DNA of 57,196 bases from an uncultured Ruminiclostridium sp. (lineage in GTDB: Bacteria > Bacillota > Clostridia > Oscillospirales > Ruminococcaceae), in assembly GCA_947627695.1 (NCBI GenBank), contig CANQXF010000016.1:1-57196 (forward strand). Reading direction: 5' to 3'. This document shows, in pieces, positions 37,382 to 45,256 of the stretch. Both the position numbers and the translations under genes were made by a program. Under the pieces are notes generated by a model, which was not told the DNA's origin, made no database searches, and saw only the letters and a list, made by a program, of their open reading frames with translations. Each line of letters begins with the position of its first letter. The stretch's first letter is position 1.

Positions 37382-37480
37382 CTTAAAATCGATTCTGCGG
37401 CGCGAAACCCCCTCTCAACGTGAGTTTTAGAGATTTTTTTCGCAGATAGGTATAATTTATCGTCCAAGAATTTTGCGCCG
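37382..37480 (+). repeat. Dispersed intergenic element, copy E
   Basis: About 100 bp that matches the reverse complement of 32686-32782. It includes CTCTCAAC-GTGA-GTTTTAGAG (37412-37432, GNRA loop) followed by a T-run and AGGTATAATTTATCG. The gap 37360-37631 contains no gene. Confidence 0.72.
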
Positions 37481-37536
37481 CTCAAAACGCCTAAAATGAA
37501 CGATTTTTGTATTTAAGCATTTTTGCATTAAATAGC

Positions 37537-37577
37537 CGTTAGAGAAAACGTTAATCCCAAACTGTTAGAGAAAACAG
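37537..37577 (+). other. Twin hairpins sharing one loop
   Basis: CGTT-AGAGAA-AACG (37537-37550) and CTGTT-AGAGAA-AACAG (37562-37577) have the same loop with different but complementary stems. They lie 55 bp before the scaffold gene. Confidence 0.5.
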
Positions 37578-37631
37578 GATAATAAAACCCACACACATTC
37601 AGAGAAGAATTAAAAACCCAAGGAGGAAGCT

Positions 37632-38198
37632 ATGAAAATTGATGTTAGCACCATTGAAGGCTTTGAGGAAATGTCCGCAGAGGACAAAGTGCAAGCCCTG
37701 CTGGGCGTAGACTTGACACCTGATCTTTCTGGCTATGTCAAGAAAGAGGTTTTCGATGCCAAGGCCACAGAGGCGGCGAACCTGTCTAAACAGCTCAAAA
37801 CCAAGATGACCGATGACGAAACCAAGGCGGCAGAAGCCAAGGCCGCGCAGGAGAAACTGGAAAACGATTATAAGGCACTTTTGAAGAAGTCCACAATCGC
37901 AGACCACACCGCGCGTTATCTGGCTCTTGGCTATGATGAAAAGCTGGCAAAGGAAACCGCAGAAGCTCTCTACGAGGGCGATATGGACAAGGTGTTTGAA
38001 AACCAGAGCAAGTTCAAAGAAGCGGTCGAAAAGAAGCTGAAAGCTGATCTTGTCAATGATACGCCAAGGCCCGGCGGCAGCAAAAAGCAAGACGATGAAG
38101 ATGCTAATGTGGAGTTTGCCAGAGAGTTGGGCAAGCAGAGAGCGGCTACCATGACATCATCGGTAAGCACGCTTGACAAGTACAAAATTGGAAAGTGA
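37632..38198 (+). CDS. Capsid scaffolding protein (GP20-like)
   Basis: A 188-aa, highly charged coiled-coil protein located directly before the capsid genes. The pattern (LGVDLTPDLSGYVKKEVFDAKATEAANLSKQLK...KSTIADHTARYLALGYDEKLAKETAEALYEGDMDKVFENQ) is that of Bacillota-phage minor structural GP20/scaffold proteins. AAGGAGG precedes ATG 37632. Confidence 0.88.
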   Translation: MKIDVSTIEGFEEMSAEDKVQALLGVDLTPDLSGYVKKEVFDAKATEAANLSKQLKTKMTDDETKAAEAKAAQEKLENDYKALLKKSTIADHTARYLALGYDEKLAKETAEALYEGDMDKVFENQSKFKEAVEKKLKADLVNDTPRPGGSKKQDDEDANVEFARELGKQRAATMTSSVSTLDKYKIGK

Positions 38199-38208
38199 GG
38201 ACGAAAGT

Positions 38209-38556
38209 ATGAGATTTGTAAAGACCATTGTTGGCGGCACTATTGAAATTCTGGCCGCCGATGATTTTGTGGGTATCCCTATCAAAGTTAAGGGCGAGGA
38301 AGTTGTTAAGGCCGGTCAGCCGCTCAAAGCGGACGGTGACAAGTCCGAGGACGGTACTGACGCTGCCGGTATCCTGCTCTATGATGTGAACCCCAAAGAG
38401 AACCCCAACGGTACTATCGTAGTTCAGGGCGTGATTGATACCAAGAAAGCCAAGGCTAGTTCCGAGTTTGACTTCGCTACTAACGCCAGCAACATTAAAA
38501 CCGCTCTGCCCGGTATCATTCTGCGCGATAACATTGGCGTAAATGCGGCAGAGTAA
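38209..38556 (+). CDS. Probable capsid decoration protein
   Basis: A 115-aa beta-rich protein (IPIKVKGEEVVKAGQPLKADG...AAGILLYDVNPKENPNGTIVVQGVID), immediately before the major capsid gene. This fits head-decoration/stabilising proteins like lambda gpD by position and pattern. ATG 38209 follows GAGGACG. Confidence 0.75.
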   Translation: MRFVKTIVGGTIEILAADDFVGIPIKVKGEEVVKAGQPLKADGDKSEDGTDAAGILLYDVNPKENPNGTIVVQGVIDTKKAKASSEFDFATNASNIKTALPGIILRDNIGVNAAE

Positions 38557-38569
38557 GGAGGCATGAAAT

Positions 38570-39628
38570 ATGAACTTGAGAGAATTTTTCACCCCCGCAG
38601 CTGTTGCGGCAAACTGGACGGAGGTTGCGTCCAATTACATTGACTACATCGGCCCTGGACTGTTTCCGGCCCGCAAGAAAGCTGGTCTTGACCTGGCATG
38701 GCTGAAAGGCTCTAAGGGTCTGCCGGTTTCCTTGATGCCCAGCACCTTTGACGCTAAGGCCACTTTCCGTGACCGTATCGGCTTTGAGAAGCTGGAAACC
38801 GAAATGCCCTTTTTCCGTGAGGGTTTCAAAATCAAAGAAAAAGACCGTCAGGAACTTATGAGGGCCGCAGACAGCAACGACCCCTACGCCGTGGAGATCA
38901 TCAACCGCGTGTTTGATGATGCCAACGAGCTTATCGCTGGTGCAGCCGTTGTTCCCGAAAGAATGATCTGGCAGCTCCTGTTTACTGGCAAAATCGAAAT
39001 TAAGGCTAACGGCGTTGATTACTCCTATAACTACGACTCCGACGGCTCTTGGACTACCGCCAATACCAAAAAGCTGACGGACGATAAGTGGAGCGAGGCC
39101 ACTACCGCTGACCCCTTTAAGAACTTCAAAGATGCCAAGGACGCTATCCGTTCTAAGACTGGCACGGAGCTGACTACCGCCATTATGAATACTAAGACTT
39201 TCAATCTTATGGCGGCGACTGACGCTGTGAAGAACCGTTGGCTGACTACCACCGGGCGCAGCATGGGTTATCTGACCGATGCAGAGGTTGCGGCTGTGGT
39301 GTCTGGCACTTCCGGGCTGCAGATCGTCATTTACGATAAGCAGTTTGCCGATGAGGACAAGAAAGCCCACGGCTTTATCCCGGACGGCTTTGTGGCTCTT
39401 ATTCCGAGCGGCACTCTGGGTTCTACTTGGTATGGCACTACCCCGGAGGAAGCTGATCTTATGGGTGCTAATGCCAACGCCGAAGTGTCTATCGTGAATA
39501 CTGGCGTAGCAATTACCCGCATTGTGGATAATCACCCGGTCAACATCAACACTTTCGCTTCCGAGATCGTTCTGCCCTCTTTTGAGCGCATGGACGAGGT
39601 TTATGTTCTGCAAGTATCGGGGGAATGA
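38570..39628 (+). CDS. Major capsid protein
   Basis: A 352-aa shell protein of the gpE-like family (FPARKKAGLDLAWLKGSKGLPVSLMPSTFDAKATFRDR...MPFFREGF). Order scaffold-decoration-capsid is typical. The next gene overlaps it by four bases. Confidence 0.92.
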   Translation: MNLREFFTPAAVAANWTEVASNYIDYIGPGLFPARKKAGLDLAWLKGSKGLPVSLMPSTFDAKATFRDRIGFEKLETEMPFFREGFKIKEKDRQELMRAADSNDPYAVEIINRVFDDANELIAGAAVVPERMIWQLLFTGKIEIKANGVDYSYNYDSDGSWTTANTKKLTDDKWSEATTADPFKNFKDAKDAIRSKTGTELTTAIMNTKTFNLMAATDAVKNRWLTTTGRSMGYLTDAEVAAVVSGTSGLQIVIYDKQFADEDKKAHGFIPDGFVALIPSGTLGSTWYGTTPEEADLMGANANAEVSIVNTGVAITRIVDNHPVNINTFASEIVLPSFERMDEVYVLQVSGE

Positions 39629-40038
39629 GTGGGTCTGTTCCAGCCCAAGAACAGACCTATGAAGATTTGGGCGGCAAGAAAGTATCTGACCTCATAAGTT
39701 CTGACACGGCCATTGATTATCTTGGTAATGTCACAGGTACGCTGAAATATGTTGATTGGACAGATTTCAGTTCCGAACCTGACGAACAGAAAGGCAACTA
39801 CTTCCCGGTACACATTGACGATCAGTACAAGGGCAAGGACATAACGTGCAAAGGTGAAAAGACCAAGACGGCCAACGATCTGGATTGGGTGTTGCTTGTC
39901 AAAGGGAGCAAATCCACCTTTACGTTTGAGTGCGAGGGCAAGACTATCCTGACGCTGAACTTTGCCGGAGCAACGCTTGCGCCAGCCCCGATAAGTTTAA
40001 CTTCGCGAAAGAGAGTTGTGCGGAAGAAAGAAGAATAG
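39625..40038 (+). CDS. Capsid-adjacent structural protein
   Basis: A 137-aa protein with VTGTLKYVDWTDFSSEPDEQKGNYFPVHI and a beta-rich C-terminus ending in basic residues. It overlaps the capsid stop (ATGA). Similar proteins follow major capsid genes in gut phages. Role unknown, probably virion. Confidence 0.68.
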   Translation: MSGSVPAQEQTYEDLGGKKVSDLISSDTAIDYLGNVTGTLKYVDWTDFSSEPDEQKGNYFPVHIDDQYKGKDITCKGEKTKTANDLDWVLLVKGSKSTFTFECEGKTILTLNFAGATLAPAPISLTSRKRVVRKKEE

Positions 40039-40054
40039 TAGGGTGGCGGGTTTG

Positions 40055-40231
40055 TTGAAATTCATTCCCAAACATACTGTATCGTACCACGGCGAGTTTT
40101 ATTCTGCCGGAGTAGCATTTGATATAGACGAAGCCGACGCTGAAGAAATGCGGCATTATGGGTATGTTGAAAACAAGCCCGCCCCGCAAGTAAAGGAGCA
40201 AGCGAAGCGTACAGTACGCAAGCGGAAATAG
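40055..40231 (+). CDS. Small head protein
   Basis: A 58-aa protein (KFIPKHTVSYHGEFYSAGVAFDIDEADAEEMRHYG) with a basic tail. I start it at TTG 40055 with GGGTGG upstream; GTG 40043 is an alternative. Position in the head-tail connector cluster suggests a structural role. Confidence 0.6.
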   Translation: MKFIPKHTVSYHGEFYSAGVAFDIDEADAEEMRHYGYVENKPAPQVKEQAKRTVRKRK

Positions 40232-40248
40232 AAGTAGGAGGCCACGTT

Positions 40249-40551
40249 ATGACTGTCGTTGAAAGGCTGAAAGCAGCAACTAATGAGCCAAACGATGCGG
40301 TTCTGGAAGATTGCGCGGCACAGGCTAAAGCGGCTATCTTGGCGCGGCGTTATCCGTTTCAAGAGTGGCCGGAAGAACTGGAAAGCCGCTATTTGGACTT
40401 GCAGTATAGGTGCGCTTTGGCTATCTATCAGAAGCGCGGCGGGCAGTATGAAATATCTCACGGGGAAAACGGCGTACAAAGATCATACGCCTCCGAGGAT
40501 ATTCCAGAGAGTCTGTTGCGGCAAGTAACCCCCTTGGTTCGCACCGTTTGA
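40249..40551 (+). CDS. Head-tail connector protein, gp6/gp15-like
   Basis: A 100-aa helical protein (TVVERLKAATNEPNDAVLEDCAAQAKAAILARRYP...). This pattern of small helical adaptor at this position is typical of HK97 gp6-like connectors below the portal. GTAGGAGG precedes ATG 40249. Confidence 0.78.
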   Translation: MTVVERLKAATNEPNDAVLEDCAAQAKAAILARRYPFQEWPEELESRYLDLQYRCALAIYQKRGGQYEISHGENGVQRSYASEDIPESLLRQVTPLVRTV

Positions 40552-40558
40552 AAGGGGC

Positions 40559-40993
40559 GTGATTATCTTTCAGAATTTTTTGCAGAATTGTCAACCTGTA
40601 TTCTATAAACTTTACGAGGGTAAAGAAGAAATTATCGGTGAATACGGCCCGACAGGCTCATATGTTCCCAAGTATAGCCAACTCAAGTCTGCCATGCTCT
40701 GTGTATCGCCCAATAAGGGTACAAGCGAAGCCGATCAGTTTGGCTCACTTGAGGATTACGACAGAACGATGACTACGGCTGACACTACCTGTGATATTGA
40801 TGAAGATGCGATATTGTGGGTAGATGACGCTGATACCGAGGGAGCATATAACGCTATCGTCAAGAAACGCGCACCTTGGAAGAACAGCATATTGTTCGCT
40901 ATAAAGAATGTCACGGTGAGCGAATATGAAGCGGCGCAGAAAGAAATATCGGAGTTGAAAAAAATTGCCGAAAATCAGTCTAAAACTGAATGA
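40559..40993 (+). CDS. Head-tail joining protein
   Basis: A 144-aa protein from GTG 40559, with AAAGGGG upstream. It has YKLYEGKEEIIGEYGPTGSYVPKY and PWKNSILFAIKNV. Its place between the connector and gp10-like protein fits a stopper/head-closure protein. It overlaps the next gene by 29 bases. Confidence 0.72.
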   Translation: MIIFQNFLQNCQPVFYKLYEGKEEIIGEYGPTGSYVPKYSQLKSAMLCVSPNKGTSEADQFGSLEDYDRTMTTADTTCDIDEDAILWVDDADTEGAYNAIVKKRAPWKNSILFAIKNVTVSEYEAAQKEISELKKIAENQSKTE

Positions 40994-41477
40994 GAAATCT
41001 ATTCAAGAGGCTATAAGGCAGGTTGAAGCCTACAAGGCCAATCTGCAAAGCAAGACTATGGAGCTGCAAAAGAAAGTAGTGGAGGGTGTTGCTGATATGG
41101 TCTATGACAAGTTTAACGGCAAGGTCTACGATGATATTTTAGACGAAGGATTAGGTGTTCCTGATGTCAATGTTTGGCAAGACCCGGAAAAAGGCAGGGT
41201 CTGGGTCAAAGGCATGGAGGCTGTATTCGTGGAGTTCGGTGCTGGCGTTCATCACAATCGGTCTACGACCTATCCACTTCCGCGACCTCCGGGCATATCT
41301 GACATTGGCAAATACGGCACAGGGCGCGGCAAGCAGGATATATGGGTATTCACCGATGCAAGCGGCCAAAAGCACTATACGCATGGTACTCCGGCTTCAA
41401 TGCCTATGTACCTTACGGCAAAGTATATGGCGACTGCAATACCTGACATAGCAAGGGGGGTATTCGCCGATGATTGA
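40965..41477 (+). CDS. HK97 gp10-like tail-completion protein
   Basis: A 170-aa protein from TTG 40965 with a long N-terminal helix (SIQEAIRQVEAYKANLQSKTMELQKKV), then VWVKGMEAVFVEFGAGVHHN and a C-terminal helix. This is the gp10-like pattern, needed at the head-tail interface. It overlaps its downstream neighbour by 8 bases. Confidence 0.82.
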   Translation: MPKISLKLNEKSIQEAIRQVEAYKANLQSKTMELQKKVVEGVADMVYDKFNGKVYDDILDEGLGVPDVNVWQDPEKGRVWVKGMEAVFVEFGAGVHHNRSTTYPLPRPPGISDIGKYGTGRGKQDIWVFTDASGQKHYTHGTPASMPMYLTAKYMATAIPDIARGVFADD

Positions 41478-41874
41478 CCCCGAAGCTCTGGTCTATGCCG
41501 AGATCGCCGCATCGCTTAGAGCCAGTTATGACAAGTTGTTCGTCACAGCAGAGGACGTTGATGTACCTGCGGAGTTTCCGGCTGTGACTGTGCAAATGAT
41601 AGACAATTCTGTTGACCGCAAAATGCGAACGGCAGAAGAAATTGAAAACTCCGCAAAAGTTGCTTTCCAAGTAGACGCTTATTCAAACAAAGTGGGCTAC
41701 AAGAAAAGTGAGGTCAAAGACCTTATAGAAGCTGTGGATACCAAGATGAAAGAGCTGGGCTTTGAAAGAACGATGTGCAGCCCTGTGACCAATCTCTTGG
41801 ACACCACAATAGCAAGAATGACCGCAAGATATGAGGGCGAAGTAGACAAAGATTATTGGGTTTACCAAAGTTAA
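41470..41874 (+). CDS. Tail terminator-like protein
   Basis: A 134-aa protein (VYAEIAASLRASYDKLFVTAEDVDVPAEFPAVTVQMIDNSVDR...VAFQVDAYSNKVGYKKSEVKDLIEAVD). Pattern and order before the tail tube fit tail-terminator proteins of siphoviruses. Confidence 0.75.
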   Translation: MIDPEALVYAEIAASLRASYDKLFVTAEDVDVPAEFPAVTVQMIDNSVDRKMRTAEEIENSAKVAFQVDAYSNKVGYKKSEVKDLIEAVDTKMKELGFERTMCSPVTNLLDTTIARMTARYEGEVDKDYWVYQS

Positions 41875-41885
41875 GGAGGTACATT

Positions 41886-42122
41886 ATGAAAGCACTTAAC
41901 ACCTACGGTTACACCGCAGATATGGTGAAAGACCACCTGTCCGATGAAGCCAAAAAGACCTTTGAGCAGTACGAGGGCAAGACCGACAAAGAGGCTGTGG
42001 CCTATGTACAGGCTTGCTACAAGCTGTTAATGCAGATGTTGAGCGTAGCGTCCGGCGACCGCCACATGGTTATCTCTGACGCTGCGATCAAAGAGACCGC
42101 CGACTTGCTGTTGGCAGAATAA
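41886..42122 (+). CDS. Small structural-region protein
   Basis: A 78-aa helical protein (YGYTADMVKDHLSDEAKKTFEQYEGKTDKEAVAYVQACYKLL). AAGGAGG precedes ATG 41886. Its function is unknown; it sits between tail terminator and tail tube. Confidence 0.65.
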   Translation: MKALNTYGYTADMVKDHLSDEAKKTFEQYEGKTDKEAVAYVQACYKLLMQMLSVASGDRHMVISDAAIKETADLLLAE

Positions 42123-42143
42123 AACAAAGTAAACAAGTGAATA

Positions 42144-42169
42144 GTGCCAAGTGCCGCGTGCCAAGTGCC
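42144..42169 (+). repeat. TGCCAAGTGCC doublet upstream of tail tube
   Basis: GTGCCAAGTGCC at 42144-42155 and 42158-42169, period 14, 22 bp before the tube gene start. See the copies at 33267, 35272 and 47732. Confidence 0.85.
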
Positions 42170-42190
42170 AATCTTTAAGGAGGAAAAGAA

Positions 42191-42667
42191 ATGTCCGAGA
42201 GATTGAGCACCGCCGGTATGCGGTTGGCATACGCAGTAGAAGCCATCAAAGGAACAAGACCGACCGAGGGTTACAAGTATATCCCGGAAGTAAAATCTAT
42301 GCCGTCTTTCAACCCCTCGCCTAATGCTATCCAGTCTACCACGCTGGAAGAAACCGAGTATCACACCTATGTTAAGGGTCTGAAAGACTTGGGCGGCGCG
42401 TTGGAATACAGCGCAAACCTGACCGAAGATTTGATTACTTTCTGGGAAAAAATGCTGGGCGAATACGATACCGCAGTAAGCGGGGGTAAGTCTGTATGGT
42501 ATGTGGTCATTCACCCGAAACTGACAAAGGCTATCTTCTTTGTTGGTGAGCCGTCCAGCATTGGCCTGAACGAAGCCGAGGTAGACGCTATGGCCGAAAC
42601 TACTCTGTATATCACGCCTAACAGCGCACCTGAATGGGCCGATAAACCCACGATTGCAGAAGAGTAA
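42191..42667 (+). CDS. Major tail (tube) protein
   Basis: A 158-aa protein (LSTAGMRLAYAVEAIKGTRPTEGYKYIPEVKSMPSFNPSPNAIQSTTLEETEYHTYVKGLKDLGGAL), typical of siphovirus tail-tube subunits of this phage group. AAGGAGG precedes ATG 42191. It is followed by frameshifted tail chaperones, the classical order. Confidence 0.86.
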   Translation: MSERLSTAGMRLAYAVEAIKGTRPTEGYKYIPEVKSMPSFNPSPNAIQSTTLEETEYHTYVKGLKDLGGALEYSANLTEDLITFWEKMLGEYDTAVSGGKSVWYVVIHPKLTKAIFFVGEPSSIGLNEAEVDAMAETTLYITPNSAPEWADKPTIAEE

Positions 42668-42685
42668 AAAATAGGAGGAAAGACA

Positions 42686-43039
42686 ATGGAGGAAAGAGTT
42701 AATCCTATCACAGTCAAAGACTTGGAAAAAGGCAAGGAGTACATTCTTGACTTTAACAGAGACAGCGTAAAGTTTGCGGAAGCGCAGGGGCTTAATATTC
42801 TTAGTTTTGACGACAAGCCTGTCACGAACAGAGAATTGTTGATGTGGTGCGCTTTTAGAAAGAACCACAGAGAGGTAAGCCGTGCCGATGCTGTCGCTAT
42901 GCTTGACAGAATGGGTAAAGATACCGCGCAGGAAGTAATACTTAGACTGTTGGCACTCTACGGACAGGCGGCACAGTATCACTATGTCGAGGCTGACGAG
43001 GGAGAAGAAAAAAACGCAACGGTGACGGTGGAGCTGTAA
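42686..43039 (+). CDS. Tail assembly chaperone gpG-like
   Basis: A 117-aa helical protein that would bind the tape-measure protein during tail assembly. It ends at TAA 43037-43039. Near its end the slippery heptamer A AAA AAC lets some ribosomes continue in the -1 frame to make the longer gpGT-like form. Confidence 0.82.
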   Translation: MEERVNPITVKDLEKGKEYILDFNRDSVKFAEAQGLNILSFDDKPVTNRELLMWCAFRKNHREVSRADAVAMLDRMGKDTAQEVILRLLALYGQAAQYHYVEADEGEEKNATVTVEL

Positions 43040-43431
43040 CTCTGTCGTCATACACCGAGCTTTTTGAGAGAGACTTTCCCTATTATCTTTCTCTTGGTAT
43101 GTCAAGTGACGAGTATTGGTTTGGCGACCCTTATTACATAGTCGCCTACCGAGAAGCGCAAAAACTTAGAGCGGAGGAGCAGAACACTAATGCGTGGCTA
43201 CACGGCCTATACATTTATGACGCATTATGCGCCGCTTCTCCGCTTTTAAGAACTAACCTTAGCAAGAAAAAAATTAAGCCGCAAGACTATCTTAAAAAGC
43301 CTTTACCGCTCTTTAAGAAAGAGGAAAAGCCTGTTGATAAAGAGGACAGGGAAGAAAAAGAAAGACTCTTTGCTTTGGCCTACATGAACAACATGGTCAG
43401 AGCAGGTAAAAATTGGGGCAAGAAAACCTGA
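42686..43431 (+). CDS. gpGT-like chaperone fusion by -1 frameshift
   Basis: After slippage at 43009-43015 the -1 frame reads RNGDGGAVTLSSYTELFERD, then MSSDEYWFGDPYYIVAYREAQKLRAEEQ and on to TGA at 43429-43431. The second part alone (ATG 43099) has no ribosome-binding site, as expected for a frameshift product. The G/GT pair recruits tape measure and tube protein. About 248 aa. Confidence 0.85.
43009..43015 (+). promoter_or_regulatory. Programmed -1 frameshift heptamer
   Basis: The zero-frame codons GAA AAA AAC form the canonical X XXY YYZ heptamer A AAA AAC. It is located 22 bases before the gpG stop and leads into the right frame for gpT. Confidence 0.88.
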
Positions 43432-43440
43432 TCTTTGACA

Positions 43441-43478
43441 ACTTCATATTTGAGATAGCGGATTTTTGATTATTCAGT
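43441..43478. repeat. Left 38-bp inverted repeat of accessory island
   Basis: The reverse complement matches 47677-47714 at 33 of 38 positions. The two copies bound a 4.27-kb block of accessory genes between tail chaperone and tape-measure genes. Confidence 0.8.
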
Positions 43479-43562
43479 CATTTTGAACACGTCCTGTCTT
43501 GCAATATTCGGCAAATTATGGTAAAGTCTAACCATAAGCGAATATGCGAGGAGGCTTTTGCT

Positions 43563-44501
43563 ATGGGTAAACCCAACAGAAGCAAGGTGATAATCTGGGG
43601 TGTGGTGTTGTTCATTCTTGTTTGCTTGTTTGCTGCAGGAAACGGTGACACAGATACGGTTTCAAACGATGTTGATAAGATAAACATCTTGACTGATTAT
43701 AACACACCTGATGTGGGAGACCATATAAACGCAGACAAACTGGACAAATACGACTTTGTCGAACCTCTTAAAACGGCGTTACAAGAAATTGGTAATATCG
43801 AAATAAAGAGGGTAAAAATAGAAAGTAAAAGCGAATATGCGTCTAGTATAAGGCTTAAGGTCACTATGCCAGACGAGACAGCAATCATGGTTGATATGGT
43901 AAAGCATGATCGTAATGGAGATTGGGAAATAAGGCGGGTAACGGACGCTGACAACAAAAAAGTATACTATGGGCCGAAAACCACCGTATCTGGTCTGTTA
44001 GAAGAAAATGTCTACTCTTTTGATACAGGTGAAATAATCCAGTCGGCAGCAAGCCAAGAAGAGCTAGATGAATATTACAACAATCTACACGAGGAACTAG
44101 AAGCGAACCGAAAAGAGTACGAGGCTGAACAAGCCCAAAAAGGGCTTTGCTATGAAAACGATAGTATAAAAGTCAAGTTCAAAGAGGTTCGAGAAGATAC
44201 ATCTGTTTTTGCCGGAACAGTAGGCAAAGAAGTTGTTTTTGAGGTACAAAACAAAACCAATGATGCCATAACGATTATATTCAACTCTTGTGCGTTGGAC
44301 GGCACGGAAGTCATGGTCGGAAGTATGTTTAACCAAAGCATATCAGGAAATGCAACCGGTCAGATCACCTTGTTTGCTGACAATGATCTCGTAGAAGTCG
44401 GGAAAAAGTACAATCGAGTGAGTGGTTCTTTTAGTGGGCTAGATGCAAATAACCAACATAAGGATAGCCTGTCTGGAAGTTTTACCGATGTTCCGCTGTG
44501 A
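43563..44501 (+). CDS. Membrane-anchored accessory (moron) protein
   Basis: A 312-aa protein. A signal-anchor follows the basic start (KVIIWGVVLFILVCLFAAG, about 8-26). The outside part has an alpha/beta region (about 60-140), a charged helix (about 160-195) and a C-terminal beta domain like DUF4352-type immunoglobulin folds (VGKEVVFEVQNKTNDAITIIFNSCALDGTEV...). A weak promoter, TTGCAA-17-TAAAGT, lies at 43499-43527. Its own terminator follows. It may alter the lysogen surface, e.g. exclude other phages; this is inference. Confidence 0.72.
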   Translation: MGKPNRSKVIIWGVVLFILVCLFAAGNGDTDTVSNDVDKINILTDYNTPDVGDHINADKLDKYDFVEPLKTALQEIGNIEIKRVKIESKSEYASSIRLKVTMPDETAIMVDMVKHDRNGDWEIRRVTDADNKKVYYGPKTTVSGLLEENVYSFDTGEIIQSAASQEELDEYYNNLHEELEANRKEYEAEQAQKGLCYENDSIKVKFKEVREDTSVFAGTVGKEVVFEVQNKTNDAITIIFNSCALDGTEVMVGSMFNQSISGNATGQITLFADNDLVEVGKKYNRVSGSFSGLDANNQHKDSLSGSFTDVPL

Positions 44502-44520
44502 TTACCCTGCAATATTGAAT

Positions 44521-44551
44521 AATCTCCGCTGAAAAATGCGGAGATTTTTTC
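44521..44551 (+). terminator. Rho-independent terminator
   Basis: AATCTCCGC (44521-44529) and GCGGAGATT (44538-44546) form a perfect 9-bp stem with a T-run. It isolates the membrane-protein gene from the next promoter. Confidence 0.87.
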
Positions 44552-44561
44552 ATTTTACCTC

Positions 44562-44590
44562 TTGACTTTATGCCACCCCTTTATTATAAT
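44562..44590 (+). promoter_or_regulatory. Promoter of RHH-antirepressor operon
   Basis: TTGACT (44562-44567) and TATAAT (44585-44590) are separated by 17 bp, 32 bp before the start of the RHH gene. Confidence 0.83.
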
Positions 44591-44622
44591 ATGTGTGTGG
44601 CAGAAAGTTGGGAGGTGATAAT

Positions 44623-44796
44623 TTGACGCCACGAATGGGCAGACCAAAAGTGGAAAACCCCAAAGACGTAAAATATAGTATTCGCTTAGACGGCGATACC
44701 GAAGCTAAATTGCAAGCCTACTGTATAGAACACAACATAACAAAGGGCGAAGCGATAAGGCAGGGCATACACCTACTTTTGGCCAAAAATAAATGA
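44623..44796 (+). CDS. Ribbon-helix-helix (Arc/CopG-type) regulator
   Basis: A 57-aa protein from TTG 44623, with GGGAGGTGATAA upstream. YSIRLDGDTEAKLQAYCIEHNITKGEAIRQGIHLLL is an RHH fold. It resembles Arc/CopG repressors that control antirepressor genes in P22-like immI regions, which fits the antirepressor downstream. Confidence 0.8.
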   Translation: MTPRMGRPKVENPKDVKYSIRLDGDTEAKLQAYCIEHNITKGEAIRQGIHLLLAKNK

Positions 44797-44840
44797 GAAT
44801 AATCCTCACACTTGTCCAAAATCAAAGGATTATTCTCATT
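44792..44840. promoter_or_regulatory. Long inverted repeat after RHH gene
   Basis: AATGAGAATAATCCT (44792-44806) and its perfect complement (44826-44840) flank 19 bases. No T-run follows, so an operator or processed hairpin is more likely than a terminator. A second palindrome, GAGGTTA...TAACCTC, lies at 44857-44879. Confidence 0.6.
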
Positions 44841-44923
44841 CATGCCCTCATTTGCGGAGGTTAAATATATTATAACCTCTAAAGTTGCTAAATACAAGAA
44901 AAACTTTAGGAGGTGTGTTCAAA

Positions 44924-45256
44924 ATGACCGAAAATCGGCATTTGGCAAAAGAGGACAAAAGACTTATTCGAGGTGTCTACGAGGCTATCTTTGACCCGGA
45001 GAACATGACACCTGCGCGAAAGCAGCGTAAGAAAATCGACAACAAGATATTCAGCACGATAGACAGGCTGGCTTCTCGCTTGCCGAAAGATAAGGCTAAC
45101 GAGTTGTCAGACGCGACAACCGAAGCCGTGGTCGATTCTTACGATGCCGGAATTAGACAAGGCTTATATGCCGCTGGTGTGTTGCAAAGGTTTCTTTCAG
45201 ACTTCAACTCCTGCGTTGACTGTATAGACGAAAGAGAGGTGGAAGATGATGAATGA
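44924..45256 (+). CDS. Small acidic protein upstream of antirepressor
   Basis: A 110-aa protein (HLAKEDKRLIRGVYEAIFDPENMTPARKQRKKIDNKIFSTIDRLASRLPKDK...). ATG 44924 has GGAGGTG upstream. The end overlaps the antirepressor by 11 bases. Function unknown. Confidence 0.62.
   Translation: MTENRHLAKEDKRLIRGVYEAIFDPENMTPARKQRKKIDNKIFSTIDRLASRLPKDKANELSDATTEAVVDSYDAGIRQGLYAAGVLQRFLSDFNSCVDCIDEREVEDDE

Noticed and set aside
32006-37480. CRISPR or tracrRNA because of GTTTTAGAG repeats
   Set aside because: Only three copies exist in two orientations and far apart, with no regular spacers and no cas genes. The motif is the 3' arm of a GNRA hairpin.
38516-39613. 365-codon reverse-strand frame
   Set aside because: It is the antisense of the major capsid gene, with no start signals or recognisable domain.
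42017-43105. 362-codon reverse-strand frame
   Set aside because: It lies antisense to the tail-tube and chaperone genes and across the TGCCAAGTGCC doublet. No family pattern.
43099-43431. Independent gpT gene starting at ATG 43099
   Set aside because: No ribosome-binding site. The frame is open upstream into gpG in the -1 phase, and a slippery heptamer is present.
44792-44840. Terminator after the RHH gene
   Set aside because: The 15-bp inverted repeat is perfect but the loop is long (19) and no T-run follows, so it is listed as regulatory.
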